DNA of 64,000 nt from Rhizobiales bacterium PAR1 (GCA_002256205.1 NKIW01000001.1:434001-498000); one strand, 5' to 3'; shown: positions 28,775 through 37,826, counted from the first letter of the stretch. Translations and numbers: made by a program. The notes: a model not told the origin generated them from the sequence alone.

Positions 28775-30028
28775 GTGCAGAAGACCAGGCATCGCAATAT
28801 CGTGAGGCTGGCTCTGCCGGTCATTTTGGGGCTCGGCGCATCCAGCGCGGCTCTGGCGCAACAGGTTGGTGACAAGAGCTGGACGATCACCCCCTCGACC
28901 GAATTCCGGCTTTTCACATGGGAGAGCACTCGTCGCTTTCCCACCACCGGCGTTGTGACGCGCGAACGCGGCACGCAGACGAATATCCCATTCGCGATCC
29001 AGTTGAAGGGACAGCCGAGCACTGATTTCAAGTTTGATGTCACTGCGCGCACCGGCTTCACGACGAGCAGCATTTCAAATGCCGGTGCTTCGTCGAGCTA
29101 CGCCGGCACGACCGACACCAGCCTTTCCGGCACCGCGAATTACCTTGGCTTTGCCGGCTTCCAGCCGTTCCTTTCGCTGGCGCTTAACCTGCCAACCGGG
29201 CGGAGCAACCTCAAGAGTTCGGCGAATTCCAAGGGCGATTCCGATCTCGTGATGCTCCCGGTTTTCGGGGAAGGCTTCAACATCGGCCCGACCATCGGCG
29301 TCAATGTCCCGATCAACGAGAACTGGGCCGGGTCGTTCGGCGTCGGGTATACCAACCGCGGCACCTTCGATCGCGAAGGCCCGGCGCTTGGCATCCCTCC
29401 GACACAGAAGCTCAATCCCGGCGATGTTCTCACCGGCACAGCCAGCCTGAGCTATCGCGGACAGCAACTCTCGCTGAAGGCCTCGATTGCCTATTCCACA
29501 GAGAGCACCACGCGGCTTGATAACGTGGATTATTACAAGAGTGGCGACCGCGTCGTTCTCCAGCTTGCGGCAGGCTACGGCTTTACCGAAAACTGGTCGG
29601 CCAAGGCGCAGGCGAGTTTCTCGCATTTCGCGGCGAACAAGATCCAGAACGCCTTTGGCCTGCCGCCGATCTCGACCGAGGCGTTCAACTCAAACTCCAA
29701 CCTGTTCAAGATCAACGGCGGCGTCACCTATGCTGCGAATGGCTATTCCATCGGCCCCGTGGTCGGCTTCCTCTACCGGGATCGCAACGGCTACGACCCG
29801 ACAACCTTCCAGTTCGTTTCCGCCAAGAAGAGCTGGACCGCCGGCCTCGCTGCCAGCTACCAGCCGACCTCAATGATCCAGCTCTCAGCACGCGTCGAGC
29901 ACCTCTGGGCATTCGAGGATTCGGGTCCTGACAAGGCCCCGTTCGGCATTCCGATTCCCGGTTCGGCCCCGCCCTCCGTGCGCACCAACGGCTGGCAGGC
30001 CTCCGCCTCCGGCCTGATCAAGTTCTAA
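28775..30028 (+). CDS. Outer-membrane beta-barrel protein
   Basis: A 417-aa protein starting with GTG (AAGGGG 7 bases upstream) and carrying a signal peptide (about residues 1-29, ending AALAQ). The rest alternates polar and hydrophobic residues in many short strands rich in Gly, Ser, Thr and Tyr, and ends in the outer-membrane signature Phe (LIKF). It resembles the transporter-like barrels grouped with the phenol-degradation MetA family; this is a similarity of style, not proof. It opens the secretory locus and is followed by a small secreted protein 11 bases later. Confidence 0.8.
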   Translation: MQKTRHRNIVRLALPVILGLGASSAALAQQVGDKSWTITPSTEFRLFTWESTRRFPTTGVVTRERGTQTNIPFAIQLKGQPSTDFKFDVTARTGFTTSSISNAGASSSYAGTTDTSLSGTANYLGFAGFQPFLSLALNLPTGRSNLKSSANSKGDSDLVMLPVFGEGFNIGPTIGVNVPINENWAGSFGVGYTNRGTFDREGPALGIPPTQKLNPGDVLTGTASLSYRGQQLSLKASIAYSTESTTRLDNVDYYKSGDRVVLQLAAGYGFTENWSAKAQASFSHFAANKIQNAFGLPPISTEAFNSNSNLFKINGGVTYAANGYSIGPVVGFLYRDRNGYDPTTFQFVSAKKSWTAGLAASYQPTSMIQLSARVEHLWAFEDSGPDKAPFGIPIPGSAPPSVRTNGWQASASGLIKF

Positions 30029-30039
30029 GGAGCCGCCTC

Positions 30040-30348
30040 ATGCCCGCTTTGAAACATGCGCTTGGAATCGCCGCCATCGCTGGAACTTTGGCCTTCGCCA
30101 CTGCCCTGCCCGCTGCCGCGCAGGCAGCCTGTCCGGCCGGGCGCACGCTCGCCGGAACCTGCGCCAACGCTGCGCAGATGGATGATCTGCGCCTGACGAC
30201 GATCATCTTCGCCCAGCCGAAGATCTCGTTTTCCGCCCCGCCGCTCCTGCCGCAGCAGGATGGGGATTATTCGGTTCCTCGGGATCGGGGCGAGGTCTGG
30301 GCCAACCACCACTACCACCGACCGGGCGGATTTGCCTTCGGTCCGTGA
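30040..30348 (+). CDS. Small secreted protein of unknown function
   Basis: A 102-aa protein with a clear signal peptide (about residues 1-28, ending AAAQA). The mature part has only two Cys (CPAGRTLAGTC), which could form one disulfide loop, then a Pro-rich tail ending in HHYHRPGGFAFGP. I do not recognise the family. Its start is 11 bases after the barrel gene and it precedes the Cys-rich protein by 63 bases, so it is probably co-transcribed. Its two Cys could also be substrates for the downstream oxidoreductase. Confidence 0.7.
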   Translation: MPALKHALGIAAIAGTLAFATALPAAAQAACPAGRTLAGTCANAAQMDDLRLTTIIFAQPKISFSAPPLLPQQDGDYSVPRDRGEVWANHHYHRPGGFAFGP

Positions 30349-30411
30349 GGATCGAAACACCGACCTGAATATCGGATGGCGTCGAAACGGTTTTTGCGAG
30401 GAGCGCGGGAG

Positions 30412-32106
30412 ATGGTCGGGGTGTCGGGCTGGCTGGAAGAGACAAGACATCGCTTTGTCCGGGGCGCTGGCATTTTGCTGCTGGCCCTCGCCTGCCTGAC
30501 CGGGACAGCGCCAAGCGCCCGCGCTAATCTGGGGGATTGCGCGGACGCCTTGGAGAAAACGGGCGAACTAGCCCAGTATCTTGCAGAACAGGCGGCGAAA
30601 ATAGGTGCCTGCGGTGACAAGCTCTCGACCAACCCGCCGGCAACGGCGGCTATCGGTGCCCTGATCACGCTGGTTTATGTCGCCGGCGAGTTCAAGGATG
30701 AGGACACCTGCAAGAACCTCGTCAACAGCACGATCTCGAAGATGCTGGCCACCATGATGGAGGAATCCGGGCCAATCCGCGATGTCATGGTCAAGATCAT
30801 GGGGCAAAGCGGGTACGACCAGTTCATTGCTGACGCAGGCACAGAAGCGGCAGGGCAACTGGCCAGTATTCCCGGCCTCGACATGATCTTCGGTCTGATG
30901 GATTGCACCTGCACGGTACTCGGAACCGGGATCGGCACCGTCGAGCATGTCCAGGATATCGCCAAGGAGGTCAAGGCCTGCGCCAGCACCATCGGCGGCG
31001 TGATCGCGGGTAGCGCAGAATGGGCGCATTGCAACGTCTTCGGCACCTGCCTGACGCCCGGCGTGCAGGAATATCAATGCGGTGATCGTCAATACGGCTG
31101 CCTCGAAGGCGAGGACATGTACACCTGCATGACCCGCAACAAATTGACGGTGTCGAAAGCGGAATGGGATTATTGCCACGCAACGTTCTACTGCCCGACC
31201 AGCCCGACGACTTGGAAGGAAGCCACGTCGCTGGAATATGCTGGCGGCAGATCCCGCTGCGGCTGCATGGATGGCAAGGGCTTCGAGTTCCAGACGTCAT
31301 CTGTCTCCACGACGAAAGACCCCGCCTGCGTGACCTGTTCCGGCCCCGGCAAAGTGCTTCAGAAAATCGGAACTACGACCTACTGTCGCACCTGGACTTG
31401 CAAGGAGAAGCCCGGCCTCAAACTCGTCAGCTACGGCACCTCCTACGGCACCTGCAATTACGAGCCCCAATGCACCGGCGGACAGGTCTGGGACGACAAA
31501 ACCAGTTCCTGCCAGAGCTGCGGCGCCAATCTGGTTTTTGCGAGCTACAAGGACGAAAAGGGCAACGCGACGGGCGGCACTTGTAGGGAATGCGCCTACG
31601 ACGAATACAAGCCCGGCGGCTCCAACCAGATGAACTGCGTCAAGCTGGAATGCAAGGGGCTCGACCACGCCAGCGAGAAGACCCCACATCAATGCGTGGC
31701 CTGCAAGGAGGTTTTCAATCCCAAAGGACTCAAGTTCGGCGGCGAACTCGCCAAATTCGGCGGAAAATCGGTCTGCATGGATGAGGTCGTCATTCCCGCC
31801 AGCGGCGGCGAGACCTGCGGCAAGGGCAAGACCCGCTTTCCGGATGGCCAATGCTACCGGACGCCGCCGGAAATTCGGGTGAGCGTTGCGCCCACCCCCG
31901 TCAAGCGGACGCCTCGCGTCGACCCCGGCCCCGAGGCGAAAACCAAGGTGACGCCGGCGCTGGAGAGCGCGAAGGCCAAGGCCATCGCGCCGCAAACCCA
32001 GAAGACAAAATCACTGGCCCCTGATCTCGAGCTTGACTCGGTCGGCGGCGGCTCTCGCCCTGGCGGCATGACCGGCGGCGGCGCCCGGACGACGGTGCGG
32101 CCATGA
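30412..32106 (+). CDS. Large secreted cysteine-rich protein, unknown function
   Basis: A 564-aa protein. I prefer the ATG at 30412 because GAGGAG lies 8 bases upstream; the frame opens at 30376 with a poor site. A signal peptide ends near TAPSARA. The mature protein has 32 cysteines by my count. The first third is helical with Ala/Gly-rich hydrophobic stretches; from about residue 210 it becomes a string of Cys pairs (CxxC, CxC, CxnC) resembling growth-factor-receptor-like repeats. The last ~80 residues are Pro/Lys/Gly-rich and disordered. No catalytic motif is recognised. It overlaps the DsbA-like gene by ATGA, which couples it to a thiol oxidoreductase. A cell-surface or secreted structural or binding role is plausible. 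Confidence 0.75.
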   Translation: MVGVSGWLEETRHRFVRGAGILLLALACLTGTAPSARANLGDCADALEKTGELAQYLAEQAAKIGACGDKLSTNPPATAAIGALITLVYVAGEFKDEDTCKNLVNSTISKMLATMMEESGPIRDVMVKIMGQSGYDQFIADAGTEAAGQLASIPGLDMIFGLMDCTCTVLGTGIGTVEHVQDIAKEVKACASTIGGVIAGSAEWAHCNVFGTCLTPGVQEYQCGDRQYGCLEGEDMYTCMTRNKLTVSKAEWDYCHATFYCPTSPTTWKEATSLEYAGGRSRCGCMDGKGFEFQTSSVSTTKDPACVTCSGPGKVLQKIGTTTYCRTWTCKEKPGLKLVSYGTSYGTCNYEPQCTGGQVWDDKTSSCQSCGANLVFASYKDEKGNATGGTCRECAYDEYKPGGSNQMNCVKLECKGLDHASEKTPHQCVACKEVFNPKGLKFGGELAKFGGKSVCMDEVVIPASGGETCGKGKTRFPDGQCYRTPPEIRVSVAPTPVKRTPRVDPGPEAKTKVTPALESAKAKAIAPQTQKTKSLAPDLELDSVGGGSRPGGMTGGGARTTVRP

Positions 32107-32948
32107 AAAAGCGGGCTTTCATGAGGATGCGGGCAGGACGGACGATGCGGGCGCTGGTTTTTCTCGCTGCGAGCCTGCTTCCGGGGCTCGCCGTCGCGGA
32201 TGATATCCCAAGAGCCGTTCTCGACGATGCTGTTCAGGCCTATCTCAAGGAAAACCCCACCGTCATCGAACAGGCGATCCGGGATACGCTGGCCAGAAAT
32301 CCGCAACTGCTTCAGCAGGCGATCGCTGACATGCTCCGGGCCAAGTCCAAGCCAGCAGGGGATGGAAAGCCCGCGACCGGCACCTCTGCCGCAGATCAGC
32401 AGGCGCAGATCCGCGCGATGGCACCGGACCTCTTTACCTCGACGCATCAGGTCAGTTTCGGCCCGGCGGATGCCGATATCACGCTGGTGGAGTTCTTCGA
32501 TTACAATTGCGGTTTCTGCCGCAAAGCCTTCGAGGACAAATTCGTGCTCATGGCCGGTGATCCGAAGGTCCGCGTTGTTCTAAAGGAATTTCCGGTTCTC
32601 GGGCCGAAATCCATCGAGGCGGCGCGTGTCGCGATCGCCGTGCGCATGCAGGACAGTCCACAATCGACGCTCTACCGGGCCTTCAACAGCAGGATGATGG
32701 CGCAGCGCGGTCAGGCGAGCCACGCCGTTGCGATCGAAGCCGCAGTTGCATCCGGCGCGGATGCTGCCCGGCTTGAGCGCGATCTTTCGAGCGACGAAGT
32801 CCGTATCACGCTGGAGGAAACCCGTCGGCTCGCGCAAGGCCTCGGGATAACCGCCACGCCGACCTATGTCGTGCAAAATCGGGTTGTCATAGGTGCGGTT
32901 GGCCTTGACGCGCTCCGCAACCAGATCTCCAGCGCACGAAAGCCGTGA
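32103..32948 (+). CDS. DsbA/ScsC-family thiol-disulfide oxidoreductase
   Basis: A 281-aa periplasmic thioredoxin-fold protein. Signal peptide ends LAVADD. A helical N-terminal segment (about residues 35-80, DDAVQAYLKENPTVIEQAIRD) resembles the oligomerisation region of ScsC/Com1-type proteins. The active site is FFDYNCGFC (Cys136, Cys139) and the cis-Pro is ATPT (Pro253). Start may be 32103 (coupled to the Cys-rich gene) or 32145, which has GCAGGA upstream. The overlap with a 32-Cys secreted protein suggests a dedicated oxidase or isomerase. It ends 29 bases from a convergent cytochrome c gene. Confidence 0.9.
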   Translation: MKKRAFMRMRAGRTMRALVFLAASLLPGLAVADDIPRAVLDDAVQAYLKENPTVIEQAIRDTLARNPQLLQQAIADMLRAKSKPAGDGKPATGTSAADQQAQIRAMAPDLFTSTHQVSFGPADADITLVEFFDYNCGFCRKAFEDKFVLMAGDPKVRVVLKEFPVLGPKSIEAARVAIAVRMQDSPQSTLYRAFNSRMMAQRGQASHAVAIEAAVASGADAARLERDLSSDEVRITLEETRRLAQGLGITATPTYVVQNRVVIGAVGLDALRNQISSARKP

Positions 32949-32977
32949 TGTGAACGGCACTTCAGGGCGTCTTGAAG

Positions 32978-33337
32978 TCAGGGTGCCTCGGGCCGCGGTA
33001 GACTGCCAAGGAATGCGGCCAGCGCCTCGATCTCTTCCTGTGACAGCGCGTGGGCAATGGCCCGCATCGTCTCGTTTTCGCGCGTTCCGTCCTTGTAGGA
33101 CCGGATCGCCGCGATGAACTGATCCTCGGGCCAGCCCACGATCGCGGGAATGCCACCGCTCACCCGGCCGGAAAGTTGATGGCAGGCGAGGCAGGTGGAA
33201 GAGAGATAGAATCCCAGCTCCCTGTCGCCTCTGGTCGTCCCGGCAAAAGCCAAAACAGTAACAAGAGCGGCACTGAGGCTGGCAAGGATCACGACAGGAT
33301 ATCTCCGCGCGGGGATGGCAGCCAACCTCACCGTCAA
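32978..33337 (-). CDS. Small c-type cytochrome
   Basis: A 119-aa monohaem cytochrome with an N-terminal membrane anchor or signal (about residues 12-34) and the haem site CLACH (49-53); a Met near 91 is the likely sixth ligand. The class I pattern STCLACHQLSG and GIPAIVGWPEDQF resembles the cytochrome subunit of flavocytochrome c or c553. The start is TTG at 33337 or GTG at 33331 (CAGG 6 bases upstream). It is divergent from a Tat-exported FAD oxidase gene and is the likely electron acceptor for it. Confidence 0.85.
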   Translation of the reverse strand: MTVRLAAIPARRYPVVILASLSAALVTVLAFAGTTRGDRELGFYLSSTCLACHQLSGRVSGGIPAIVGWPEDQFIAAIRSYKDGTRENETMRAIAHALSQEEIEALAAFLGSLPRPEAP

Positions 33338-33474
33338 CCTGAAAAGAACGATACGTCCCTCGTCTTACACGCCGGAGATTACAGCAAACCTGCCGGACCG
33401 GGAACGTCGCGATAGAGGATTTTTCAGCATCCGGCGGGTAAAATTGGGAGGCCTTGACCTCAGGGGATTGCCGC

Positions 33475-34917
33475 ATGATCAAGATTTCTCGCCGGAAGGC
33501 CCTTGCTGTCCTCGGTGCCATTGCTCTGCCGCCAGCGGCCTTACCCACGAAAGCGCAGCAGCGGCTCGTCCTCAACGATGCCAGCGGGCTCAATCCCACG
33601 CCCGTCTTCAGCCATTGGCATGTCCAGAAGGATGAGGAGAAGACCCTTATCGAGCAGCTCCGGCGTGAATTGAAGGAAGCGGCAGCCGCAAAACGCGCGG
33701 TTTCGGTTGGTGCCGCACGCCATTCGATGGGTGGACAGGCCCTCGCCCGCAACGGCGTGGCCATGACCTTCGACGTCAACCGTGTGGAGCTGGACCGCTC
33801 CGCTAAGACCTATCGCGCTCATGCCGGCACGCGCTGGCATCAGGTTATCGCGCATCTCGATCCTGCCGGATTTTCACCCCTCGTCTTGCAGTCGAATGCG
33901 GATTTCGGCATCGGCGCAACCTTTTCCGTTAACGCCCATGGCTGGGCGACACCCCATGGTCCATTCGGCTCGACAGTGCGTTCGATCCGGCTGTTGCTGG
34001 CGGATGGTACTCTCGTCACCTGTTCGAGAACCGAGAATGCCGAACTTTTCGGACATGCCATGGGCGGCTACGGACTATTCGGAATTATCCTCGATCTTGA
34101 AGTCGAGATGGTCGAAAACCAGCTCTTGCGACCACATTTCGATGTCATGCCCGCCGGGGATTTCGCCACGCGCTTCATCCAGTTGGCAAATGACCCTGCC
34201 GTGCGCATGATCTACGGACGGCTCAATGTCGCGCGGACGGCCTTCCTTTCCGAAGCCCTGCTGGTAACTTTTCGCGGTGAGACGACGCCTGTTTCCGGCC
34301 TGCCGCCAGCCTCCCAGAAAGCGCCTCTTGGTGATCTGCCGCGCCGCGTCTACAGGGCGCAGATCGACAGTGAAAGGGGGAAATCCTTCCGCTGGTTCAT
34401 GGAGCGCTCCGCAGCGCCATATCTCGCCTCAGGCATCGTGACCCGGAATAACCTGCTCAACAAGCCCGTGGCCGGGCTCCGTAACCGCGATCCACGCCGC
34501 ACCGATATCCTGCATGAATATTTTGTTCCGCCCGAACGCTTTGGCGACTTTCTCGCCGGCTGTCGGCGCATCATTCCAAAGGCACAAGCCGAATTCCTCA
34601 ACGTCACCCTCCGGCACGTGAAAAAGGACATGACCAGCACATTGACCTATGCCGGCACGGACAGGATCGCTGCAGTGATGTCGTTCTCACAGCGCATTGA
34701 GCCACGCTTCGAGGGCGATATGATCGCGACAACCGAACAGCTCATCGATCTTGTCGCCTCGCTCGGCGGGAGCTTTTATCTCCCCTATCGCCTGCATGCC
34801 CGCCCGGATCAGATCAGCAGGATCTATCCGGATGTCGTGCGATTTTTCGACCGGAAGCGCCACTTCGACCCCGGTATGCTCTTCCGGAACACGATGTGGG
34901 AGACTTACTTCGCGTGA
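33475..34917 (+). CDS. Periplasmic FAD-binding oxidoreductase (VAO/PCMH family)
   Basis: A 480-aa flavoprotein with a twin-arginine signal (SRRKALAVLG, residues 5-14). The FAD domain shows SVGAARHSMGGQ, in which His83 occupies the position that is often covalently flavinylated, and the C-terminus has FDRKRHFDPGMLF, typical of aldonolactone/alditol oxidase-like members. Start ATG at 33475 has AGGGG 8 bases upstream. Together with the divergent cytochrome c it could form a periplasmic dehydrogenase that feeds electrons to the respiratory chain. Substrate, perhaps a sugar alcohol or lactone, is unknown. Confidence 0.85.
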   Translation: MIKISRRKALAVLGAIALPPAALPTKAQQRLVLNDASGLNPTPVFSHWHVQKDEEKTLIEQLRRELKEAAAAKRAVSVGAARHSMGGQALARNGVAMTFDVNRVELDRSAKTYRAHAGTRWHQVIAHLDPAGFSPLVLQSNADFGIGATFSVNAHGWATPHGPFGSTVRSIRLLLADGTLVTCSRTENAELFGHAMGGYGLFGIILDLEVEMVENQLLRPHFDVMPAGDFATRFIQLANDPAVRMIYGRLNVARTAFLSEALLVTFRGETTPVSGLPPASQKAPLGDLPRRVYRAQIDSERGKSFRWFMERSAAPYLASGIVTRNNLLNKPVAGLRNRDPRRTDILHEYFVPPERFGDFLAGCRRIIPKAQAEFLNVTLRHVKKDMTSTLTYAGTDRIAAVMSFSQRIEPRFEGDMIATTEQLIDLVASLGGSFYLPYRLHARPDQISRIYPDVVRFFDRKRHFDPGMLFRNTMWETYFA

Positions 34918-34927
34918 AAGCCGCGTT

Positions 34928-36307
34928 TCAGCCTGTCGCGCGCGTAATAATCGCCTTGGCGACGCGTTGGCCGCTGAGATAGGCGCCGTGGATGGTTGCG
35001 TGATAGGTGAAATCCGTATGTTCGCCGGCAAGAAAGAGTCGGCCGTCAATGCCCTGAGCGAGGGCCGAAAAATCATCCGGTGTGGCCCCCGGCGCTATGA
35101 CGGAATAGGCCCCGCCCGCATATGGATCACGCGACCAGCCTGAGGCAACAAAGCCGGTCGGCTCCGGCACGTTCAGGCCGAAGACATCGCTCAGCGCGGA
35201 AAGAAGATCCGCTTTGATTTCCAACGGGCTCATCGCATCGGCAATTTCGGCATAAGGCCCTGTGGCAATCGCGGTGAGAAGATTGAGTCCGGCAATGGGC
35301 TTGTGGTTGAGAATGAGCGGCCAGCGCCCCCGCTTGGCCGCGACATGGCCGAAAAAATGCGGTCGATGCGGCCAGAAGGCCTCGGAAAACGTCACCGCAG
35401 CGCGTGTCACCGTGCCGAAGCCAATCCGGCCGAGGGCCGAGCGATGCACCGCCGGCAAGGGTGGATCGAAAGCAATGCCGCCCCCTTTGAGCACGCCGAG
35501 CGGCACCGAGCACACCGCGAAATCGGCATTCAGCAGCCCTTGCGCGGTCTCAATCGTCACGCCCGCCCCATGGCGGACCATCCGTGTGACCGGCGTGGAA
35601 AGCCGGACATCGAGCCCCCGCGCAAGCGGCGCGAGAATCGCATCATAGCCGCCGGGCAGGACAGCATCCGGTCCGTCAAAAGCGCCGTCCTCGTCAAACC
35701 AATAGGCCGAAATGCGCTCCGCCGGCGCCCCTTGATCGCCCTCGGTGGCATCGGTCATCACATAGGCGAGAAGCGGATCGCGAAAAATCGCCGGATCGCG
35801 CGCCTCAAGGGCAGCACGAAGGGAGACATCCGCACCGCGCTCGATTTCATGGTCAATCCGGTCAAGAAGTCGCTGATAGCGCGTCTCCGCGTTGGTCAAT
35901 TCGCGGTCCGGAACCAGCTTGCCACCGGCGCGGCGCACCTCAACGGAATCCTCATCATCGGTGATGACCGTTCTGGCGCCCACGGATTTTGCCAGCACCG
36001 TGATCGGATTGCCCTCAACACCGTGAATCCAGTTGGCCCCGAGTTCGACCGGAAAACCCAGTCGCCGGTCGGTGTGGAGCCGCCCGCCGAGGCGATCCCG
36101 CGCTTCAAGCACCACGACCTCGCATCCTGCATCCGCGAGATGACGCGCGGCGGAGAGCCCGGAAACACCCGCGCCCACTACAATCACCTTCGCTCTGGTC
36201 TTCCTTGTCTCGTTCGCGGCAAACCCTGTCACCGGTGAACCGAAGCCCGCGCCGAGCACGGCGCCCGCGCTGATCATCAGAGTGCGGCGCGAAGGCTCAC
36301 GCCGCAT
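34928..36307 (-). CDS. Tat-exported flavin amine oxidase family protein
   Basis: A 459-aa FAD protein of the monoamine/polyamine oxidase family. Twin-arginine signal SRRTLMISAG (6-15); FAD motif VVGAGVSGLSAAR (43-55) then ARDRLGGR (69-76); the C-terminal FAD contact is RLFLAGEHTDF. Start ATG at 36307 lies inside the end of the GGDEF gene (11-base overlap). Putrescine-, spermidine- or LSD1-like activities are all possible. It is convergent with the FAD oxidase gene, 10 bases away. Confidence 0.88.
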   Translation of the reverse strand: MRREPSRRTLMISAGAVLGAGFGSPVTGFAANETRKTRAKVIVVGAGVSGLSAARHLADAGCEVVVLEARDRLGGRLHTDRRLGFPVELGANWIHGVEGNPITVLAKSVGARTVITDDEDSVEVRRAGGKLVPDRELTNAETRYQRLLDRIDHEIERGADVSLRAALEARDPAIFRDPLLAYVMTDATEGDQGAPAERISAYWFDEDGAFDGPDAVLPGGYDAILAPLARGLDVRLSTPVTRMVRHGAGVTIETAQGLLNADFAVCSVPLGVLKGGGIAFDPPLPAVHRSALGRIGFGTVTRAAVTFSEAFWPHRPHFFGHVAAKRGRWPLILNHKPIAGLNLLTAIATGPYAEIADAMSPLEIKADLLSALSDVFGLNVPEPTGFVASGWSRDPYAGGAYSVIAPGATPDDFSALAQGIDGRLFLAGEHTDFTYHATIHGAYLSGQRVAKAIITRATG

Positions 36308-37826
36308 GTATTGCGTGCCTGGCGGTTTCGGTTGCTTCGGAGAGCGGCTCAGAACTCGCAGCCAAATCCTGCGCGAAAACCGCAATCCCGCGTCCGCGCT
36401 CCTTGGCGACATAGAGCGCCGCATCCGCCGCAGCCATCACGGCATCGGCCGTGTGGCCCTGATCAGGTGCCAGCGCAACGCCGAGGCTCACGCCAACATC
36501 GGTTACCGCGCCCTCCTCCAGCGTGATCGGGGCGAGAACAGCGGCAATGATCTGGCGGGTCAGCACCGTCAGACGCGGCCGGTCGGTAAATCCGGTCAGG
36601 AGGATCACGAATTCATCGCCCCCGGTCCGCCCGACAAGGCCCGCGCTGCCGACAGCCTGCGCGAGGCGATCCGCGACGGTGCGGATCACCGTATCGCCGC
36701 CTGCATGGCCGAAGGTATCGTTGACCGCCTTGAAGCGGTCGAGATCGCAGGCGAGCACGGCAAAGGGCAGATGCGGCAGGCGCGCCACCGCTGCATCGAG
36801 CGATTGGGTGAAGTGGAGGCGATTGGCAAGCCCGGTCAGGGCGTCCCGCAGGGCCAGCTGGCGGTTCTTCGCCTCGCTCGCCTCCAGCCGGGTTGAAATA
36901 CGGCCAATGCCATGGGCGATGATCCCCGCGGCCAGTGCCAGAACAGCCGCCAGCATCGCAATCACCGGAATGACAACCGACCAGATTTTCGCGCCCGGCT
37001 GCGCACTCGTCCAGCGATAAGCCCCGAGCTGCCGGCCATCGATGCCCTGAAGCGCCGGAAGATCGGGTCCGGAGGCTTTCGGCTCGAAAGCGAAATCCTT
37101 GAAGGCGAGCTGCGCATTGAGGGCGGTACTGAACTCTCCGCGCAGGAATTTTGCTGAAACGAGGATCACCGGCGCGCCATCGGGCATTGCGATGGTGTCA
37201 TCCTCGTCCGGCACAATTGCCATCGCACTGACAAGCGCGGGCTGACCATCGAGCGTGGCAAAAGCAAACTCGGCGATGCTCTCGACCTGCATGGCCGCCA
37301 CATGCTTCTGGCGGAAACCGCCGGACATCGGCTCGCGGTTCTGCATAAAGCGGGCAATGGAACGACCGGCCATCGCCGCGACAGGGTCATCGGCCGAGAG
37401 GATGCGCGGCGTAAAATCGGCCTGATCCTTCTTTGCTGCCATCAGGAGATGGTTCCCGTCGGCCACGAGATACGTCCTGCTATGGCCGAAATCGTTCCAG
37501 ATCCAGTCCACCAATTCCTTGCGAATATAGCCGGGATTGAATTTCTGGGCGATGTTTCGATAGGATTTTGTCCAGCGCGCGAGCGCAAGCTGCTCGCGGG
37601 CCATCATCACCTTCTTATCATGCAGCGCATTGGCAAAGAGGCGGATTTCATTGGCCTCCGCTTGCGCATCCGCCTCACGCGAGGCGATCAGACCGACATG
37701 AACGAGCGAGGCCCCGGCAATCGTGATGAGCACGAAGGCCAGCAAAAACACGAGCGTCGAAATCCGTCGCGGGAGGTAGCGCGATTGCGCCCTGCGCTCA
37801 AACGGGGGTGTACCAGCTTCCTGCAT
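36297..37826 (-). CDS. Membrane diguanylate cyclase (CHASE4-type sensor, GGDEF)
   Basis: A 509-aa protein with one membrane segment near 22-46, an extracytoplasmic CHASE4-like sensor (about 47-280), a second membrane segment near 283-305 and a GGDEF domain. The catalytic motif GGDEF is at 402-406 and intact. The RxxD inhibitory site normally found five residues before it is absent (SAGLVGRT instead), so feedback inhibition by c-di-GMP is not expected. No EAL domain is present. It precedes and overlaps the amine oxidase gene; the tandem PilZ proteins are 9 kb away. Confidence 0.92.
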   Translation of the reverse strand: MQEAGTPPFERRAQSRYLPRRISTLVFLLAFVLITIAGASLVHVGLIASREADAQAEANEIRLFANALHDKKVMMAREQLALARWTKSYRNIAQKFNPGYIRKELVDWIWNDFGHSRTYLVADGNHLLMAAKKDQADFTPRILSADDPVAAMAGRSIARFMQNREPMSGGFRQKHVAAMQVESIAEFAFATLDGQPALVSAMAIVPDEDDTIAMPDGAPVILVSAKFLRGEFSTALNAQLAFKDFAFEPKASGPDLPALQGIDGRQLGAYRWTSAQPGAKIWSVVIPVIAMLAAVLALAAGIIAHGIGRISTRLEASEAKNRQLALRDALTGLANRLHFTQSLDAAVARLPHLPFAVLACDLDRFKAVNDTFGHAGGDTVIRTVADRLAQAVGSAGLVGRTGGDEFVILLTGFTDRPRLTVLTRQIIAAVLAPITLEEGAVTDVGVSLGVALAPDQGHTADAVMAAADAALYVAKERGRGIAVFAQDLAASSEPLSEATETARHAIHAA

